64,000 bases of DNA from Gammaproteobacteria bacterium (GCA_029881795.1 JAOULX010000005.1:1-64000); one strand, 5' to 3'; counted from the first letter of the stretch, positions 10,356 to 21,009 are shown. Notes: generated by a model not told the origin, from the sequence alone. Numbers and translations: made by a program.

Positions 10356-11201
10356 TCAGTTGATAAGTAGCGCACGGCCTTCTTCAAAATGAAGCTTGGC
10401 CTGTTCCAGTATTTTTTCCAGCGCGTCTAGGGAAATATCCAACCTTTCGAATAATACCGGGTCGATCTCTGCATCATCGTCAAGTACCGGATCACGCTTA
10501 ATATGGTAATGATAAATTTCAAATGCCAAATTAACCAGCATAGCGGCTTTTTGGCTTTCCTCCGGTGCCTTTTCAGGTTGCAAATGGTAGCGCACAGCCT
10601 CAACTTGAAGCGTAGGCAAACCCCAGCCTTGCAATAACGCGCCTCCGACTTGCGCATGATCAAAGCCCAGACGCTGTTCTTCCTTCTCCCTGATCCAATG
10701 CCCATGAAGTTTGCTCTCTGCAATAATTTCTGATGCCTGTTCTGGTAATTGCTGATAAATAATCAATGAACCGAGATCATGCAACAGACCTATAATGAAA
10801 AACTTTTCAACACCTCTTTCTCGGGCATAGGAGGCCAGAATACGTGTAAGCACACCAATCGACAGACTGCGCTGCCAGAATATTGGCATACTGACCAGAT
10901 CATTCGGCATATTATTAAAGGTTTTCAGCGCATGCGAGGTCATCACCAGCTGACGCAATTCCTGAAAACCAATCAGCGCAATAGCACGGTAAACGGTATC
11001 GATGGTTGACGTTAAACCATAAAACGGTGAATTCACCAGCTTCAAAAGCGATGCCGTTAATGCCGGGTCTTCATTAACAATCCGTCCAACCTTAGCACCA
11101 CTAACATCCGGATCATCCAGCGCCTGATTAACACGCATTATCACAGCCGGTAATGACCCCAACTCTCCGCTTTTCTCAATTAACTGCTTGATACTATCCA
11201 C
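10356..11201 (-). CDS. HDOD-domain signalling protein
   Basis: A 281-residue single-domain protein of the HDOD family, a degenerate HD hydrolase fold used in signalling output. The core includes LPAVIMRVNQALDDPDVSG, KLVNSPFYG, AIALIGFQELRQLV and GLLHDLGSLII. The HD pair is partly retained (LLHDLG), so residual metal binding is possible. These proteins usually act in motility, chemotaxis or stress regulation; no partner gene is adjacent except a chemoreceptor fragment downstream of its promoter. Confidence 0.88.
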   Translation of the reverse strand: MDSIKQLIEKSGELGSLPAVIMRVNQALDDPDVSGAKVGRIVNEDPALTASLLKLVNSPFYGLTSTIDTVYRAIALIGFQELRQLVMTSHALKTFNNMPNDLVSMPIFWQRSLSIGVLTRILASYARERGVEKFFIIGLLHDLGSLIIYQQLPEQASEIIAESKLHGHWIREKEEQRLGFDHAQVGGALLQGWGLPTLQVEAVRYHLQPEKAPEESQKAAMLVNLAFEIYHYHIKRDPVLDDDAEIDPVLFERLDISLDALEKILEQAKLHFEEGRALLIN

Positions 11202-11391
11202 ACGCTTCCCCGCGTTTATTATTATTGGTTTTTAAAATGGTGAAATCGACAATCTTTGTTATCCCTGTTAGTGTACAACAAGTCAATATTTCTGCACTTG
11301 TCAGCCGAGCTATTCCAGCAGTTTTTTCTGCTTTCCATCAACATTAGGCCATCCCAATACTTACGATTGCCATCAAAGCGCTCAAAAATAC

Positions 11392-11526
11392 CACAACAAC
11401 TCAGAACAAAATGCGGTTACTGAAGAAATTAACAGTCATATTGTCACTATCAGCAATACCGCCAGTGACGATTTAACGTATCTGGCAACGCAGCTACAGT
11501 CACTGGTTAATCAGTTCAAACTCTGA
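11392..11526 (+). pseudogene. C-terminal remnant of a methyl-accepting chemotaxis protein
   Basis: Forty-four codons ending in TGA read HNNSEQNAVTEEINSHIVTI, then ASDDLTYLATQLQSLVNQFKL. This matches the extreme C terminus of chemoreceptors (Q.AVTEEIN...LA.QLQ.LV..F). Upstream in the same frame (from about 11320) the reading is open but unlike an MCP, and no start is visible. The 190 bases between the HDOD gene and this fragment show nothing else. This is the relic of a receptor gene that has lost everything upstream of its tip-distal end. Confidence 0.75.
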
Positions 11527-11542
11527 TTAACGCCAAGCAAAT

Positions 11543-11573
11543 AAAAAAGCCAAGCTTTGGGCCTGACTTTTTA
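11543..11573. terminator. Imperfect bidirectional terminator hairpin
   Basis: AAAAAAGCCAAGC pairs, with two mismatches, to a downstream GGGCCTGACTTTTTT arm, giving an A/T-flanked hairpin. It lies between the chemoreceptor remnant (plus) and dcd (minus). Confidence 0.5.
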
Positions 11574-11586
11574 GTTGAGGATTTTT

Positions 11587-12168
11587 TCAATCTTCACTAA
11601 TCTTGCTCGCCAGCGGCCCGTTCTGATCCTTGTATTTAGCATTTTCTCTTTTCCGATAAGGCCGCTCAGCCGGCGTCGTCATTGCTTCAAAACTGATCGC
11701 ACCGATTGCCATACCGGCACGCAGTGCCAACGGTAATTTACCGGCATTATAAAATTCCAGCACAATATTGCCGCTCCAGCCCGGGTCAATTCGGTGAGCC
11801 GTAACATGCACCAGCAAACCCAAGCGAGCCAGACTTGAGCGCCCATCTAACCAGCCGACAATATCATCGGGCAAGGTTACCGACTCATGAGTAATACCCA
11901 GAGCCAGTTCACCCGGGTGCAGAAAAAAAGCCTCATCACCTGTAATCGTCACTTCATCACTCATGACTTTATCAATGGCATGATTCATCTGTTCACGGGA
12001 GCCACTCAAGTCTATATAAGGTGTGGTATGGGAACTGAATACCCGAAACCGGTTACCCAGACTTAAATCCGCGCTCACTCCACTAATGCTTTCATCAGAC
12101 GGTCTTGGCTCAATTGAAATAGAGCCACTATTCAGTGCTTCAATAATACTTTTATCGCTCAGTCTCAT
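11587..12168 (-). CDS. dcd: dCTP deaminase
   Basis: Deaminates dCTP to dUTP for thymidylate synthesis. The 193-residue protein shows the family's signature [13 protein letters not shown] near residue 35, [14 protein letters not shown], the active-site segment [17 protein letters not shown], and [10 protein letters not shown]. Length and N terminus (MRLSDKSI) match the family. It is divergent from the Fur-boxed peroxidase gene. Confidence 0.97.
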   Translation of the reverse strand: MRLSDKSIIEALNSGSISIEPRPSDESISGVSADLSLGNRFRVFSSHTTPYIDLSGSREQMNHAIDKVMSDEVTITGDEAFFLHPGELALGITHESVTLPDDIVGWLDGRSSLARLGLLVHVTAHRIDPGWSGNIVLEFYNAGKLPLALRAGMAIGAISFEAMTTPAERPYRKRENAKYKDQNGPLASKISED

Positions 12169-12274
12169 AATATCTCTACTTTATTAGTATTTAACAAAGG
12201 CTTCTGAAGCCCCACACCCAGAGCACCGGCATTCTAGCATGAGCATATGAATAAATTTGAGCTAATTCACAGTT

Positions 12275-12293
12275 ACAAATGAGAATCATTTGC
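12275..12293 (+). promoter_or_regulatory. Candidate Fur box
   Basis: The segment ACAAATGAGAATCATTTGC matches the 19-base Fur consensus (GATAATGATAATCATTATC) at about 13 positions, with the core ATGA-AATCATT intact. It lies about 80 bases upstream of the di-haem peroxidase start. This predicts iron-repressed expression of the peroxidase and probably the LbtU-like porin. Confidence 0.7.
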
Positions 12294-12371
12294 ATTCAAT
12301 CCTCTGTTAATATAATATTCTCAACTCAATTATCACTCAAAATCATGATTTATTAATTTTATAGCTACACG

Positions 12372-13526
12372 ATGAACTCTTTAATGAACCCTAACTTTTC
12401 CATACACTCTTTTTTTATTGTAATCACTGCTTTGAGCCTCTCTTTTTTATTAGCCTCTTGTACGCCTGCTGCCGATGGAAGCAACTCATTAAGCAGTAGC
12501 GAAAAGCTAGGTAAAGCACTTTTTTTTGATACACGCCTGTCATCACCTGAAGGACAGTCCTGCGCTTCCTGCCATCATCCGGAGCGCGGCTTTGCTCACC
12601 CTGATACCAAAATAGCAACCGCCGAAGGCGCCGTAAAGGGTCTATTTGGAAACCGCAACTCACCTTCTATCGCTTATATCAAATACACACCGGCGTTCCA
12701 CAAAACCATCGAAGATGGCGATACACTTTATATCGGTGGCTTTTTTCTCGATGGCAGAGAAAAAACATTACAGGCTCAGGCCATCAAACCCATGCTTAAT
12801 CCGCTTGAAATGGGCAATAAAAACACCAGTGAATTACTGAAAAAAGTTATCGCTGCCGGTTACCAGCCTGCCTTTGATCAGCTTTTTGGAGCAGCTTCGT
12901 TAAACAATGAGAAAATAGCCATGCAGCATATTTCTCAGGTCATCAGCGATTATGAAAACAGCAAAGAATTATCACCTTTTAATTCTAAATACGATGCCCA
13001 TTTGGCAGGAAAAACCCAGCTAAGCAAACAGGAACAACAAGGTTTAAAATTATTTAATGCCGAAGACAAAGGCAACTGCGCGGCCTGTCACCCAAGCAAA
13101 ATTGATGAAAGCACTGGCTTCCCTCCGTTATTTACTGATTACACCTACGACAACCTCGGAGTGCCATCAAACCCTGACAATCATTTTTTGAATAATCCGG
13201 CAATACATAACCCGGAAGGCATCGCATATCGAGACAAAGGCCTGGGTGATTTCCTAAAAGATGAGAAGCAGAACGGTAAATTTAAAGTACCAACATTACG
13301 CAATATTACACTCACGGCTCCTTATATGCACAACGGTGTATTCACCACACTCAAAGAAGTTGTCGACTTTTACAATACACGCGATACCGATAACAAATGG
13401 GCTGATGCTGAAATTTCAGAAAATGTAAATACCGATGAATTAGGTGACCTTAAATTATCTGATGATGAAGTGGATGCAATTGTGGCTTTTCTTAAAACCT
13501 TAACTGACGGTTATCAAACACCTTAA
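12372..13526 (+). CDS. Di-haem cytochrome c peroxidase / MauG-family lipoprotein
   Basis: Periplasmic di-haem protein of 384 residues. A signal peptide ends in an LLASC lipobox (Cys at about residue 30), so it is likely a lipoprotein. Two haem-binding motifs are visible: CASCH at about 64-68 and CAACH at about 236-240. The conserved TLRNITLTAPYMHNGVF segment and GGFFLDGRE fit the bacterial CcpA/MauG superfamily. It may reduce peroxide or oxidise a partner protein. The Fur-type box upstream and the LbtU-like porin downstream suggest a role under iron limitation; that link is inference. Confidence 0.88.
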   Translation: MNSLMNPNFSIHSFFIVITALSLSFLLASCTPAADGSNSLSSSEKLGKALFFDTRLSSPEGQSCASCHHPERGFAHPDTKIATAEGAVKGLFGNRNSPSIAYIKYTPAFHKTIEDGDTLYIGGFFLDGREKTLQAQAIKPMLNPLEMGNKNTSELLKKVIAAGYQPAFDQLFGAASLNNEKIAMQHISQVISDYENSKELSPFNSKYDAHLAGKTQLSKQEQQGLKLFNAEDKGNCAACHPSKIDESTGFPPLFTDYTYDNLGVPSNPDNHFLNNPAIHNPEGIAYRDKGLGDFLKDEKQNGKFKVPTLRNITLTAPYMHNGVFTTLKEVVDFYNTRDTDNKWADAEISENVNTDELGDLKLSDDEVDAIVAFLKTLTDGYQTP

Positions 13527-13621
13527 ACCAACACCTGAAGCAGCAAAATCTAGCTGCTCTTCTACAAAACAAACATTTTATTTCTGCTCATTAAAATCGA
13601 GCCAATGCTGGACTTCACCCT

Positions 13622-14638
13622 ATGAAAAAGCAAACACAATTATTAATACTGAGTTTAGCAATGACTTTATCGTCAACGAGTGTTATTGCCGACTCTAGCC
13701 TCAATAAGTTTATTAGCGAAACCGTTATTAATGGTGCAATCGAAATTGAAAGCCACTTTTCTAATGACTTCACCAATCAAAGTACCAATGATATTTCTGT
13801 CGCAACACTACAATTATTATTTGATTCAGAAATAAACAAGCATGTTTCAACTCATATATCGCTACTACACGAAGACGATGCACCAGTGAGTGTTGACGAA
13901 GCATCTATCCAGATAAAAATAAGCAACAGCGTTAGTCTGATAGTGGGCCAAATGTACCTACCCTTTGGCAATCACAACAGCAATATGCTATCTGACAGTT
14001 TGTCTCATGAGTTTTCTGAAACTAATGAAACCAGTTCCCTACTTAAGTATGAATCTGCCACAGTCAGATCATCTATTTATATCTTCAATGGTGAGACAAA
14101 AACCTCAACCCCATCTGATACTATAGATAACCTGGGTTTTGACATGGCATATGTTTCGGACTCTATTGAAGTTGGCTTTAGCTATACCAACAATATAAGC
14201 AATAGCAATTTGATTGCTGAATCCGTTCCACTGGTAGCATCCCAACCAACCGTGACAGCTTATGTATCAGCAGCTTCTGTTTACACCAACCTGAAGGTTG
14301 GTCAAGTAACGGCCTTTTTCGAACACATCACCGCATTAGATGAGTTTTCTGCCAGTGACTTAAGCATCAGCACGACCAAAACAAGCCCCGAAATTTCGAG
14401 CTTGGAAATATCTATAGCAATACAGGACACGCTATTTTCTATCGGCTTTCAAAGCACACAGGAAACGATCGATTTTCAACTACCTAAACAGCGCTGGTTA
14501 GCTTCCTATTCCAGGAAAGTATTTAAAGACACCGCCCTCACCTTTGAATTGTATACAGATAAAGATTATTCAGTTGCAGATGGTGGTACAAATAATGATG
14601 CCGCTTCAGCAACCGTGCAGTTGGCTGTTGCTTTTTAA
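13622..14638 (+). CDS. LbtU-like outer-membrane siderophore porin
   Basis: A 338-residue protein with a signal peptide (cut near IADS) and alternating hydrophobic beta strands ending in an aromatic C-terminal residue (VQLAVAF), as expected of an outer-membrane barrel. The segments VGQMYLPFGNHNSNMLSD and LSHEFSETNETSSLL resemble the LbtU family, the TonB-independent legiobactin receptor of Legionella. It lies 95 bases after the peroxidase gene with no terminator between, so both may answer to the Fur box. Family assignment is by recognisable motifs only. Confidence 0.7.
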   Translation: MKKQTQLLILSLAMTLSSTSVIADSSLNKFISETVINGAIEIESHFSNDFTNQSTNDISVATLQLLFDSEINKHVSTHISLLHEDDAPVSVDEASIQIKISNSVSLIVGQMYLPFGNHNSNMLSDSLSHEFSETNETSSLLKYESATVRSSIYIFNGETKTSTPSDTIDNLGFDMAYVSDSIEVGFSYTNNISNSNLIAESVPLVASQPTVTAYVSAASVYTNLKVGQVTAFFEHITALDEFSASDLSISTTKTSPEISSLEISIAIQDTLFSIGFQSTQETIDFQLPKQRWLASYSRKVFKDTALTFELYTDKDYSVADGGTNNDAASATVQLAVAF

Positions 14639-14702
14639 CAATATAACACTAGATGTTTATCTGTATATTGATCATTGTGAACAGCTAATATTTCTCACAT
14701 GC

Positions 14703-14734
14703 AATAAAAAAGCAGCCGAAGCTGCTTTTTTATT
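14703..14734. terminator. Bidirectional rho-independent terminator
   Basis: Perfect 14-base stem (AATAAAAAAGCAGC and its complement) with a CGAA loop. It sits between the convergent porin and apbC genes and has T-runs on both strands. Confidence 0.92.
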
Positions 14735-14756
14735 GGCCTAAATACTTCAACAGAAA

Positions 14757-15848
14757 TTAAGTATTCTGAATCACAATATTCGGGAACTTGGCGGTGAAGT
14801 CTTTACCTTGCAGTGCAATCTTTGCCGCTGTGCGACGCGCAATTTCACGGTAAATCATACTGACCTGTGAATCAGGGTCAATCGCCACATCCGGCTTACC
14901 CTCATCAACATTTTTACGAATATTGATATCCAGCGGTAACGCACCGAGAAAATCAACATCATAATCTTCCGACATTTTTTGACCACCACCGGTACCAAAG
15001 ATATGCTCTGCATGACCACATTCAGAACAGATGTGAATACTCATGTTCTCGACGATACCCAGTACAGGGACTTCAACTTTCTCGAACATCTTCAGTCCCT
15101 TACGGGCATCCAGTAATGCAATGTCCTGTGGCGTAGTAACGATAACCGCTCCAGTTAACGGTACTTTCTGGGCCAATGTTAACTGGATGTCGCCGGTGCC
15201 CGGTGGTAAATCGATAATTAAATAATCGAGATTTTTCCACTGCGTGTCCGTTAATAGCTGCTCTAAGGCCTGAGTCACCATCGGGCCACGCCAAATCATC
15301 GGGGTTTCATCATCGATCATGAAACCAATCGACATTGCCTGAATACCGTGACCCACTAATGGCTCTAAGGTTTTACCGTCTACAGATTCCGGTTTACCCG
15401 CGGCAATACCCAGCATACGCGGTTGAGAAGGACCATAAATATCCGCATCTAAAATACCAACCGTCGCGCCTTCTGCCTGCAACGCCAGCGCCAGGTTAAC
15501 GGATGTAGTCGATTTACCAACACCGCCTTTGCCAGAGGCAACAGCGATAATATTCTTGATGCCTTGCAGCGGCTTTAAACTGCCCTGTACAGAATGACTG
15601 GCTATTTCAAAGCTGACATCAACATCGGCAGCTGCCACGCCATCAACCGCTTCAACCCGTTTCTTGATTTCAGCAGCGACTGTGTCTTTATGACCGGCAG
15701 CCGGGTAGCCCAGCACCACTTTAATCCGGACTTTATCAGCCTCAACAGTGATGTCTTTTACCGCCATTGCGGTAACTAAATCTTTTTCCAGATAGGGATC
15801 GATATATTCTTTTATGGCAGTTTCTACCGCCGCCTGAGTAGCACTCAT
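14757..15848 (-). CDS. apbC: Iron-sulfur cluster carrier ATPase ApbC/Mrp
   Basis: P-loop NTPase that binds and transfers Fe-S clusters. The 363-residue protein starts at MSATQAAVE; the longer ORF adds 18 unlikely residues. An N-terminal MIP18-like domain (about residues 5-80) precedes the deviant Walker A GKGGVGKSTT. The C-terminal CSECGHAEHIFG contains the CxxC that binds the cluster. The gene is divergent from metG, a very common gammaproteobacterial neighbour. Confidence 0.96.
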   Translation of the reverse strand: MSATQAAVETAIKEYIDPYLEKDLVTAMAVKDITVEADKVRIKVVLGYPAAGHKDTVAAEIKKRVEAVDGVAAADVDVSFEIASHSVQGSLKPLQGIKNIIAVASGKGGVGKSTTSVNLALALQAEGATVGILDADIYGPSQPRMLGIAAGKPESVDGKTLEPLVGHGIQAMSIGFMIDDETPMIWRGPMVTQALEQLLTDTQWKNLDYLIIDLPPGTGDIQLTLAQKVPLTGAVIVTTPQDIALLDARKGLKMFEKVEVPVLGIVENMSIHICSECGHAEHIFGTGGGQKMSEDYDVDFLGALPLDINIRKNVDEGKPDVAIDPDSQVSMIYREIARRTAAKIALQGKDFTAKFPNIVIQNT

Positions 15849-16064
15849 GAAACTTTCCTCAATTCTGATACAGGAATGAAATTTGCGCGTATTGTACACC
15901 ACACACCAGAGTTATTAACCTTACAGCTCATATTAAATAACACTAATACTCATACTTTCGCCTAAATAGCTCTAAAACTCGCTGATTGTATGCCTGCCGG
16001 ACTAGCCGAAAACCCCTGAAAATGCTACCTTAAGCGGCTTTCACCAGACCGAGTTAAGCATTTC

Positions 16065-18095
16065 ATGTCGAACACCGAGAGACGTCGTATATTAGTCACC
16101 AGCGCATTACCTTATGCTAATGGTCCGATTCACCTGGGTCACTTAGTGGAATACATCCAGACCGATATCTGGGTACGATTCCAAAAAATGCAAGGCCACG
16201 AATGCTATTATGTCTGTGCAGACGATGCTCACGGTACCCCGATTATGCTGCGCGCCAAACAGGAAGGTATTGAGCCAGAACAACTGATCAAGCGAATCAG
16301 CGAGGAACATCAGGCGGATTTCAGTGAGTTTTTAATCGACTTTGATAATTATTACAGCACCCACTCTGACGAAAACAAGACACTATCTGCAGGCATCTAC
16401 ACCGCACTGCGCGATGCCGGACACATTAACAAACGCTCCATACACCAGGCCTACGACCCGGTCGAAAACATGTTTCTGCCAGATCGTTTTGTCAAAGGCA
16501 CCTGCCCAAAATGCGGTACCGATGATCAGTACGGCGATAATTGTGAAGCCTGTGGCACGACTTATGATGCAACCGAATTAAAAAATGCCGTCTCAGTTAT
16601 TTCAGGTGCAACACCTATAGAAAAAGCCTCTGATCATTATTTCTTCAAACTGGCTGATTTCACCGACATGCTAAATAGCTGGTTAAACGAAGGCCACCTG
16701 CAGGAAGAAACCGCCAATAAAGTCAAAGAATGGATGCAGGATGAACTGCGTGAATGGGATATTTCTCGTGATGCACCCTACTGGGGTTTTGAAATCCCGG
16801 ATGCGCCCGGTAAATATTTTTATGTCTGGCTGGATGCACCGATCGGTTACATGGCCAGCTTCAAAAACCTATGCGACAAAAATAACATTGAGTTTGATGA
16901 CTTCTGGAAACCCGGTGGCAATACCGAGCTCTATCATTTCATCGGTAAAGACATTGTTCGCTTCCATGCTTTGTTCTGGCCAGCGGTGTTAACGGGCTCT
17001 GGTTACCGCACCCCTGACAATATTTTTGTGCACGGTTTCCTGACAGTTGATGGCCAGAAAATGTCGAAGTCTCGCGGCACTTTTATTATGGCCCGCACCT
17101 ACCTTGAGCAACTACAGCCGGAATACCTGCGTTATTATTTTGCCGCTAAATTATCTAACGGTGTTGATGACATCGATTTAAACCTCGAAGATTTCATGCA
17201 GCGTGTTAATTCAGATATCGTTGGCAAAGTGGTTAACATTGCCAGCCGTTGCGCCGGTTTTATCAAAAAGAAATTCAATGGCCAGCTGAGTGCCGAATTA
17301 CCTGCACCTGACTTATTTAAAGAAATGACAGATGCCAGCGAGAAAATAGCCGGACTGTTTGAGTCACGCAAATATAATCAGGCGATTCGTGAAATCATGG
17401 CACTGGCTGACAAAGCCAACCAGTATATCGATGACGAAGCCCCCTGGGTTAAAATTAAAAATGAAGACACCGTGGCCGAAGTTCAGGCTATCTGCACTCA
17501 GGGCATCAATATGTTCCGTGTGCTGGTTGCTTATTTGAAACCGGTTATGCCTGCTCTGGCGGAAGGGTCAGAGGCCTTTTTAAATTGCGACGCTATCAAC
17601 TGGAGTGATATTTCGAAGCCTTTACTGAGTCACGAAATCAGTCAATTCAAACCCTTAATGACGCGTATCGAAAAAGAAAAAATCGACGCCATCATCGAGG
17701 CGTCTAGGCAAAACCTGAGCACTCAGGCAGCGGCTATCAGCGGACCTCTTGCAGATGACCCCATCAGCGATGAAATAGAATTTGATGATTTTGCAAAGGT
17801 CGATTTACGCATTGCAAGAATCATTAAGGCAGAACACGTTAAAGGTGCGGATAAATTACTGCAACTGACACTCGATCTTGGCGGCGCAACCCGCAATGTA
17901 TTTGCCGGCATCAAGTCTGCCTACGCTCCAGAAGAGCTTGAAGGCAAACTAACGGTTATGGTGGCCAATTTAAAACCCAGAAAAATGCGTTTTGGAATGA
18001 GTGAAGGCATGGTACTAGCAGCCGGCCCGGGCGGTAAAGACCTGTGGATCCTGAATCCTGACGATGGTGCTCAGCCAGGCATGAAAGTAAAATAA
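16065..18095 (+). CDS. metG: Methionyl-tRNA synthetase
   Basis: Charges initiator and elongator tRNA-Met. At 676 residues it is the long MetG1 type. The HIGH motif is [10 protein letters not shown] (about residues 18-27), and the four-cysteine zinc knuckle is [18 protein letters not shown]. The catalytic loop is KMSKSRGTF. The C-terminal EMAP/Trbp111-like tRNA-binding domain ([11 protein letters not shown] to the end) is complete. It is divergent from apbC with a 216-base intergenic region that holds no feature I recognise. Confidence 0.98.
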   Translation: MSNTERRRILVTSALPYANGPIHLGHLVEYIQTDIWVRFQKMQGHECYYVCADDAHGTPIMLRAKQEGIEPEQLIKRISEEHQADFSEFLIDFDNYYSTHSDENKTLSAGIYTALRDAGHINKRSIHQAYDPVENMFLPDRFVKGTCPKCGTDDQYGDNCEACGTTYDATELKNAVSVISGATPIEKASDHYFFKLADFTDMLNSWLNEGHLQEETANKVKEWMQDELREWDISRDAPYWGFEIPDAPGKYFYVWLDAPIGYMASFKNLCDKNNIEFDDFWKPGGNTELYHFIGKDIVRFHALFWPAVLTGSGYRTPDNIFVHGFLTVDGQKMSKSRGTFIMARTYLEQLQPEYLRYYFAAKLSNGVDDIDLNLEDFMQRVNSDIVGKVVNIASRCAGFIKKKFNGQLSAELPAPDLFKEMTDASEKIAGLFESRKYNQAIREIMALADKANQYIDDEAPWVKIKNEDTVAEVQAICTQGINMFRVLVAYLKPVMPALAEGSEAFLNCDAINWSDISKPLLSHEISQFKPLMTRIEKEKIDAIIEASRQNLSTQAAAISGPLADDPISDEIEFDDFAKVDLRIARIIKAEHVKGADKLLQLTLDLGGATRNVFAGIKSAYAPEELEGKLTVMVANLKPRKMRFGMSEGMVLAAGPGGKDLWILNPDDGAQPGMKVK

Positions 18096-18166
18096 GCCCC
18101 GATAAAGACCGACAGCCTCATGGAAGTAGCTGTCACTTTTCACCTTATCATGCCTGCCAGCATCCC

Positions 18167-19267
18167 TTACAATACTTCAATCCGGTTTCGGCCTGATGCC
18201 TTCGCTTTATATAAAGCCTGATCCGCACGTTGCTGCATAGACTCCAGCGTATCGGTTACCGAAGCCATTTTCGTCATACCAATACTGGTCGTTATTTGAA
18301 CCCGTTGGTTTTCATATTGATAACCTGATATTTCTACCGCTGCTCTGATTTTTTCTGCTACAAGCTTCGCCGCATTAAGATCGGCATCAAACAGTATCAC
18401 CGCAAACTCCTCACCGCCGACACGACCCAGTAAATCACTTTTTCGAAGACACTCCCTGACTACATCGGCAAACTTTATCAAAATAGTATCACCAACATGG
18501 TGTCCGTACTCATCATTAATTTTTTTAAAATGATCAAGATCCAGATAAAGAAAACTTAACGGGTTATTTTTGCGGGAGGCCGTTTCAATATATTTTTCTG
18601 CCATTTCACTGAACATTCGTTTATTGACGACACCAGTCAGTCCATCAATAGTAGCCAGCACTTCAAGCTCTCTATTTTTAGAGATTAACTTTTTTTCAAA
18701 ATCAGAAACAATCAACACATGAATACTCGCCAGCGCACTGGAAATAACCAGACCAATAATGGCACCCTGTAAGGTAGAGCGGGTCAGAGCCAGCTCAAAC
18801 ACCCCGTCGCTGATTAAAATTATTATGATAGAAAGAATCGAAGTAATAATTCCGGCACGATTACCCAGAGTCATATATGCCACAAACACAACAATATAAA
18901 ACCAGACAATTCGGAACTGATCTTCAACAACAAATATCAATGCCGAGGTAAATACCACCATCGAAATACTAACAAGTAAAAGCGCCACCTGCTTATAACG
19001 TTCAGGTGACCGAATGATCCAGATAAATAATGCCAAGGAAGATATTGAATAGACGTAGTTAACACGCGAATGAAAATAACCCGTGTTATGCAAACCCAGG
19101 TCATACATAACAGCAACACATAAAGCAGAAAATACAGCAACTAAGAGACTGTACTTCAGCAGGCTATGCCTGAACCTGACTAACGATTCGAGTGGTTCAA
19201 ACTGGATTTGATCACCTAAGAGCCTGTTCAAAGCTATAAACACCGATTTTTTAAGGCCGCATATCAT
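18167..19267 (-). CDS. Membrane-bound diguanylate cyclase
   Basis: Synthesises cyclic di-GMP from two GTP. The 366-residue protein has five to six transmembrane helices over the first ~190 residues, then a GGDEF domain. The catalytic motif is intact as GGEEF (RVGGEEFAVILF), and an RKSD inhibitory I-site lies five residues before it, so product feedback is expected. YLDLDHFKKIND is the substrate-binding segment. The sensory region has no recognised ligand motif. It is monocistronic. Confidence 0.93.
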   Translation of the reverse strand: MICGLKKSVFIALNRLLGDQIQFEPLESLVRFRHSLLKYSLLVAVFSALCVAVMYDLGLHNTGYFHSRVNYVYSISSLALFIWIIRSPERYKQVALLLVSISMVVFTSALIFVVEDQFRIVWFYIVVFVAYMTLGNRAGIITSILSIIIILISDGVFELALTRSTLQGAIIGLVISSALASIHVLIVSDFEKKLISKNRELEVLATIDGLTGVVNKRMFSEMAEKYIETASRKNNPLSFLYLDLDHFKKINDEYGHHVGDTILIKFADVVRECLRKSDLLGRVGGEEFAVILFDADLNAAKLVAEKIRAAVEISGYQYENQRVQITTSIGMTKMASVTDTLESMQQRADQALYKAKASGRNRIEVL

Positions 19268-19320
19268 ACACTAGCCGGGAATCGGCGTAAAAAAATCTGA
19301 CAACAGGCAGACTATTTTAC

Positions 19321-19755
19321 TTATTCATTTACTCTGACCGCCAGCACATCACAACTGGCTCCGTGTAAAACGGAATTAGCCGTTGAACCCAGTAACAAAC
19401 CAAAGCCATGACGACCATGACTGCCGACTACCAGCAAGTCAGCATCAAGCATTTCAATTTTACTAAAAATTTCGCTTTTCACAGAGCCAGCTTCAAGATA
19501 ACAATCCGAACTGTCAATCTGATGGTTTGTTGCCAGCTTCTGCATTTGTTGGCTGGCGGTTTTGAACAGCAGCCGATCAAGATTCATATCAACCAGCATC
19601 GTCTGATCCAGAAAATCCACCGGTGCCGGCTCCACAACATGAATCAGTGAAAGCTTAGAATTGCCATTGCCTGCAATAAGCTGCGCTCGCTCAATAACCT
19701 TAGCTATAGACTGGTTAAAATCGACTGCTACCAATATCTGCTGATACGTCTGCAT
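19321..19755 (-). CDS. Universal stress protein (UspA family)
   Basis: Single-domain Usp of 144 residues from the internal start MQTYQQILVAVDF. The ATP-binding signature near the end reads GSHGRHGFGLLLGSTANSVLH, which contains the G-2x-G-9x-G(S/T) pattern, so this is probably the nucleotide-binding UspF/MJ0577-like type. The exact role is unknown. It is divergent from the rsx operon. Confidence 0.92.
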   Translation of the reverse strand: MQTYQQILVAVDFNQSIAKVIERAQLIAGNGNSKLSLIHVVEPAPVDFLDQTMLVDMNLDRLLFKTASQQMQKLATNHQIDSSDCYLEAGSVKSEIFSKIEMLDADLLVVGSHGRHGFGLLLGSTANSVLHGASCDVLAVRVNE

Positions 19756-19865
19756 TGAATCGTCCCTCACATCAAACCTTATGATGATCTTAGCCTACAA
19801 TTACATCCTCGATAAACATATTCTGATACAATCCCTTCTGTATATACATGATAGAAATCAATGAT

Positions 19866-20447
19866 ATGACTGAATTTGCACTCATTCTGCTAAGCACCAT
19901 ACTGGTCAACAACTTTGTACTGGTCAAATTTCTCGGCCTCTGTCCATTCATGGGTGTGTCGCGCAAGCTGGAAACCGCTATCGGAATGGGCATGGCTACC
20001 GCTTTTGTACTGACCTTATCATCGGTCTGCAGCTATCTGGTTAATGAATATTTATTGGCACCTTTCGCGCTGGAATACCTGCGCACGATTATGTTTATTC
20101 TGGTCATAGCCGTGGTGGTTCAGTTTACCGAAATGGTGGTGCATAAAACCAGCCCGGTTTTATACAATGTACTCGGCATCTTTCTGCCACTGATCACAAC
20201 CAACTGTGCCGTACTCGGGGTCGCGCTGTTAAATGTGCAGGAACAACACGGCTTTCTGCAGTCGGCTTTTTATGGCTTTGGCGCTTCGGTTGGCTTCTCA
20301 TTAGTACTGATACTGTTCGCCGCGATGCGTGAACGACTTGAAGTGGCCGATGTACCGGCAATTTTTAAAGGCAATGCCATCGCGTTAATCACCGCCGGCA
20401 TCATGTCGCTGGCCTTTATGGGCTTTTCAGGGCTGATAAAATTATAA
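19866..20447 (+). CDS. rsxA: Rsx/Rnf electron transport complex subunit A
   Basis: Integral membrane subunit of the ion-translocating Rnf complex (called Rsx when it keeps SoxR reduced). The 193 residues from MTEFALILL form six hydrophobic helices. The family segment [15 protein letters not shown] and [12 protein letters not shown] are clear. The chosen Met gives the canonical length; six extra residues lie upstream. It is the first gene of rsxABCDGE-nth. Confidence 0.96.
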   Translation: MTEFALILLSTILVNNFVLVKFLGLCPFMGVSRKLETAIGMGMATAFVLTLSSVCSYLVNEYLLAPFALEYLRTIMFILVIAVVVQFTEMVVHKTSPVLYNVLGIFLPLITTNCAVLGVALLNVQEQHGFLQSAFYGFGASVGFSLVLILFAAMRERLEVADVPAIFKGNAIALITAGIMSLAFMGFSGLIKL

Positions 20448-20451
20448 AACC

Positions 20452-21009
20452 ATGATAACTGCACTTCTTATATTAAGCATTCTGGCTGCTGTTTTTGGCC
20501 TGATACTCGGCTATTCGTCAATACGTTTCAAAGTTGAAGGCGACCCGATCGTTGATCAGATTGACGCGATTTTACCTCAGACGCAGTGTGGTCAGTGCAC
20601 TTACCCGGGTTGCCGTCCCTATGCCACAGCAATTGCCAACGGTGAAGCACCGATAAACCAGTGCCCTCCCGGTGGTGAAGCCACAATACTCCAGCTGGCT
20701 GATTTACTGGGAGTAGAGCCACTTGAGTTGAACCCGGAAAATGGCGAAGAAAGCGGCCCCACAGTGGCACTGATTGATGAAGAAAACTGCATCGGCTGCA
20801 CGTTATGTATTCAGGCCTGTCCGGTCGATGCCATCTTTGGTGCGGCCAAACAAATGCACACGATTATTTCGGATGAATGCACCGGCTGTGATTTATGCCT
20901 GCCACCTTGCCCGGTCGACTGTATCGATATGGTGCCGGTAAAATCTGAAACCACTAACTGGAAATGGTCAATGCCAGTCAGTAACGACTCGACACCGAAG
21001 GCTAAGTAG
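20452..21009 (+). CDS. rsxB: Rsx/Rnf complex subunit B (multi-cluster ferredoxin)
   Basis: Electron-carrying subunit of 185 residues with an N-terminal membrane helix. A Fe-S motif follows ([13 protein letters not shown] with CPPGG), then two bacterial ferredoxin motifs, [16 protein letters not shown] and [16 protein letters not shown]. It starts four bases after rsxA and passes electrons between RsxC and the membrane subunits. Confidence 0.97.
   Translation: MITALLILSILAAVFGLILGYSSIRFKVEGDPIVDQIDAILPQTQCGQCTYPGCRPYATAIANGEAPINQCPPGGEATILQLADLLGVEPLELNPENGEESGPTVALIDEENCIGCTLCIQACPVDAIFGAAKQMHTIISDECTGCDLCLPPCPVDCIDMVPVKSETTNWKWSMPVSNDSTPKAK

Noticed and set aside
18111-18134. GACAGC/GCTGTC hairpin after metG
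   Set aside because: A 12-base loop and a weak T-run make a terminator assignment doubtful.
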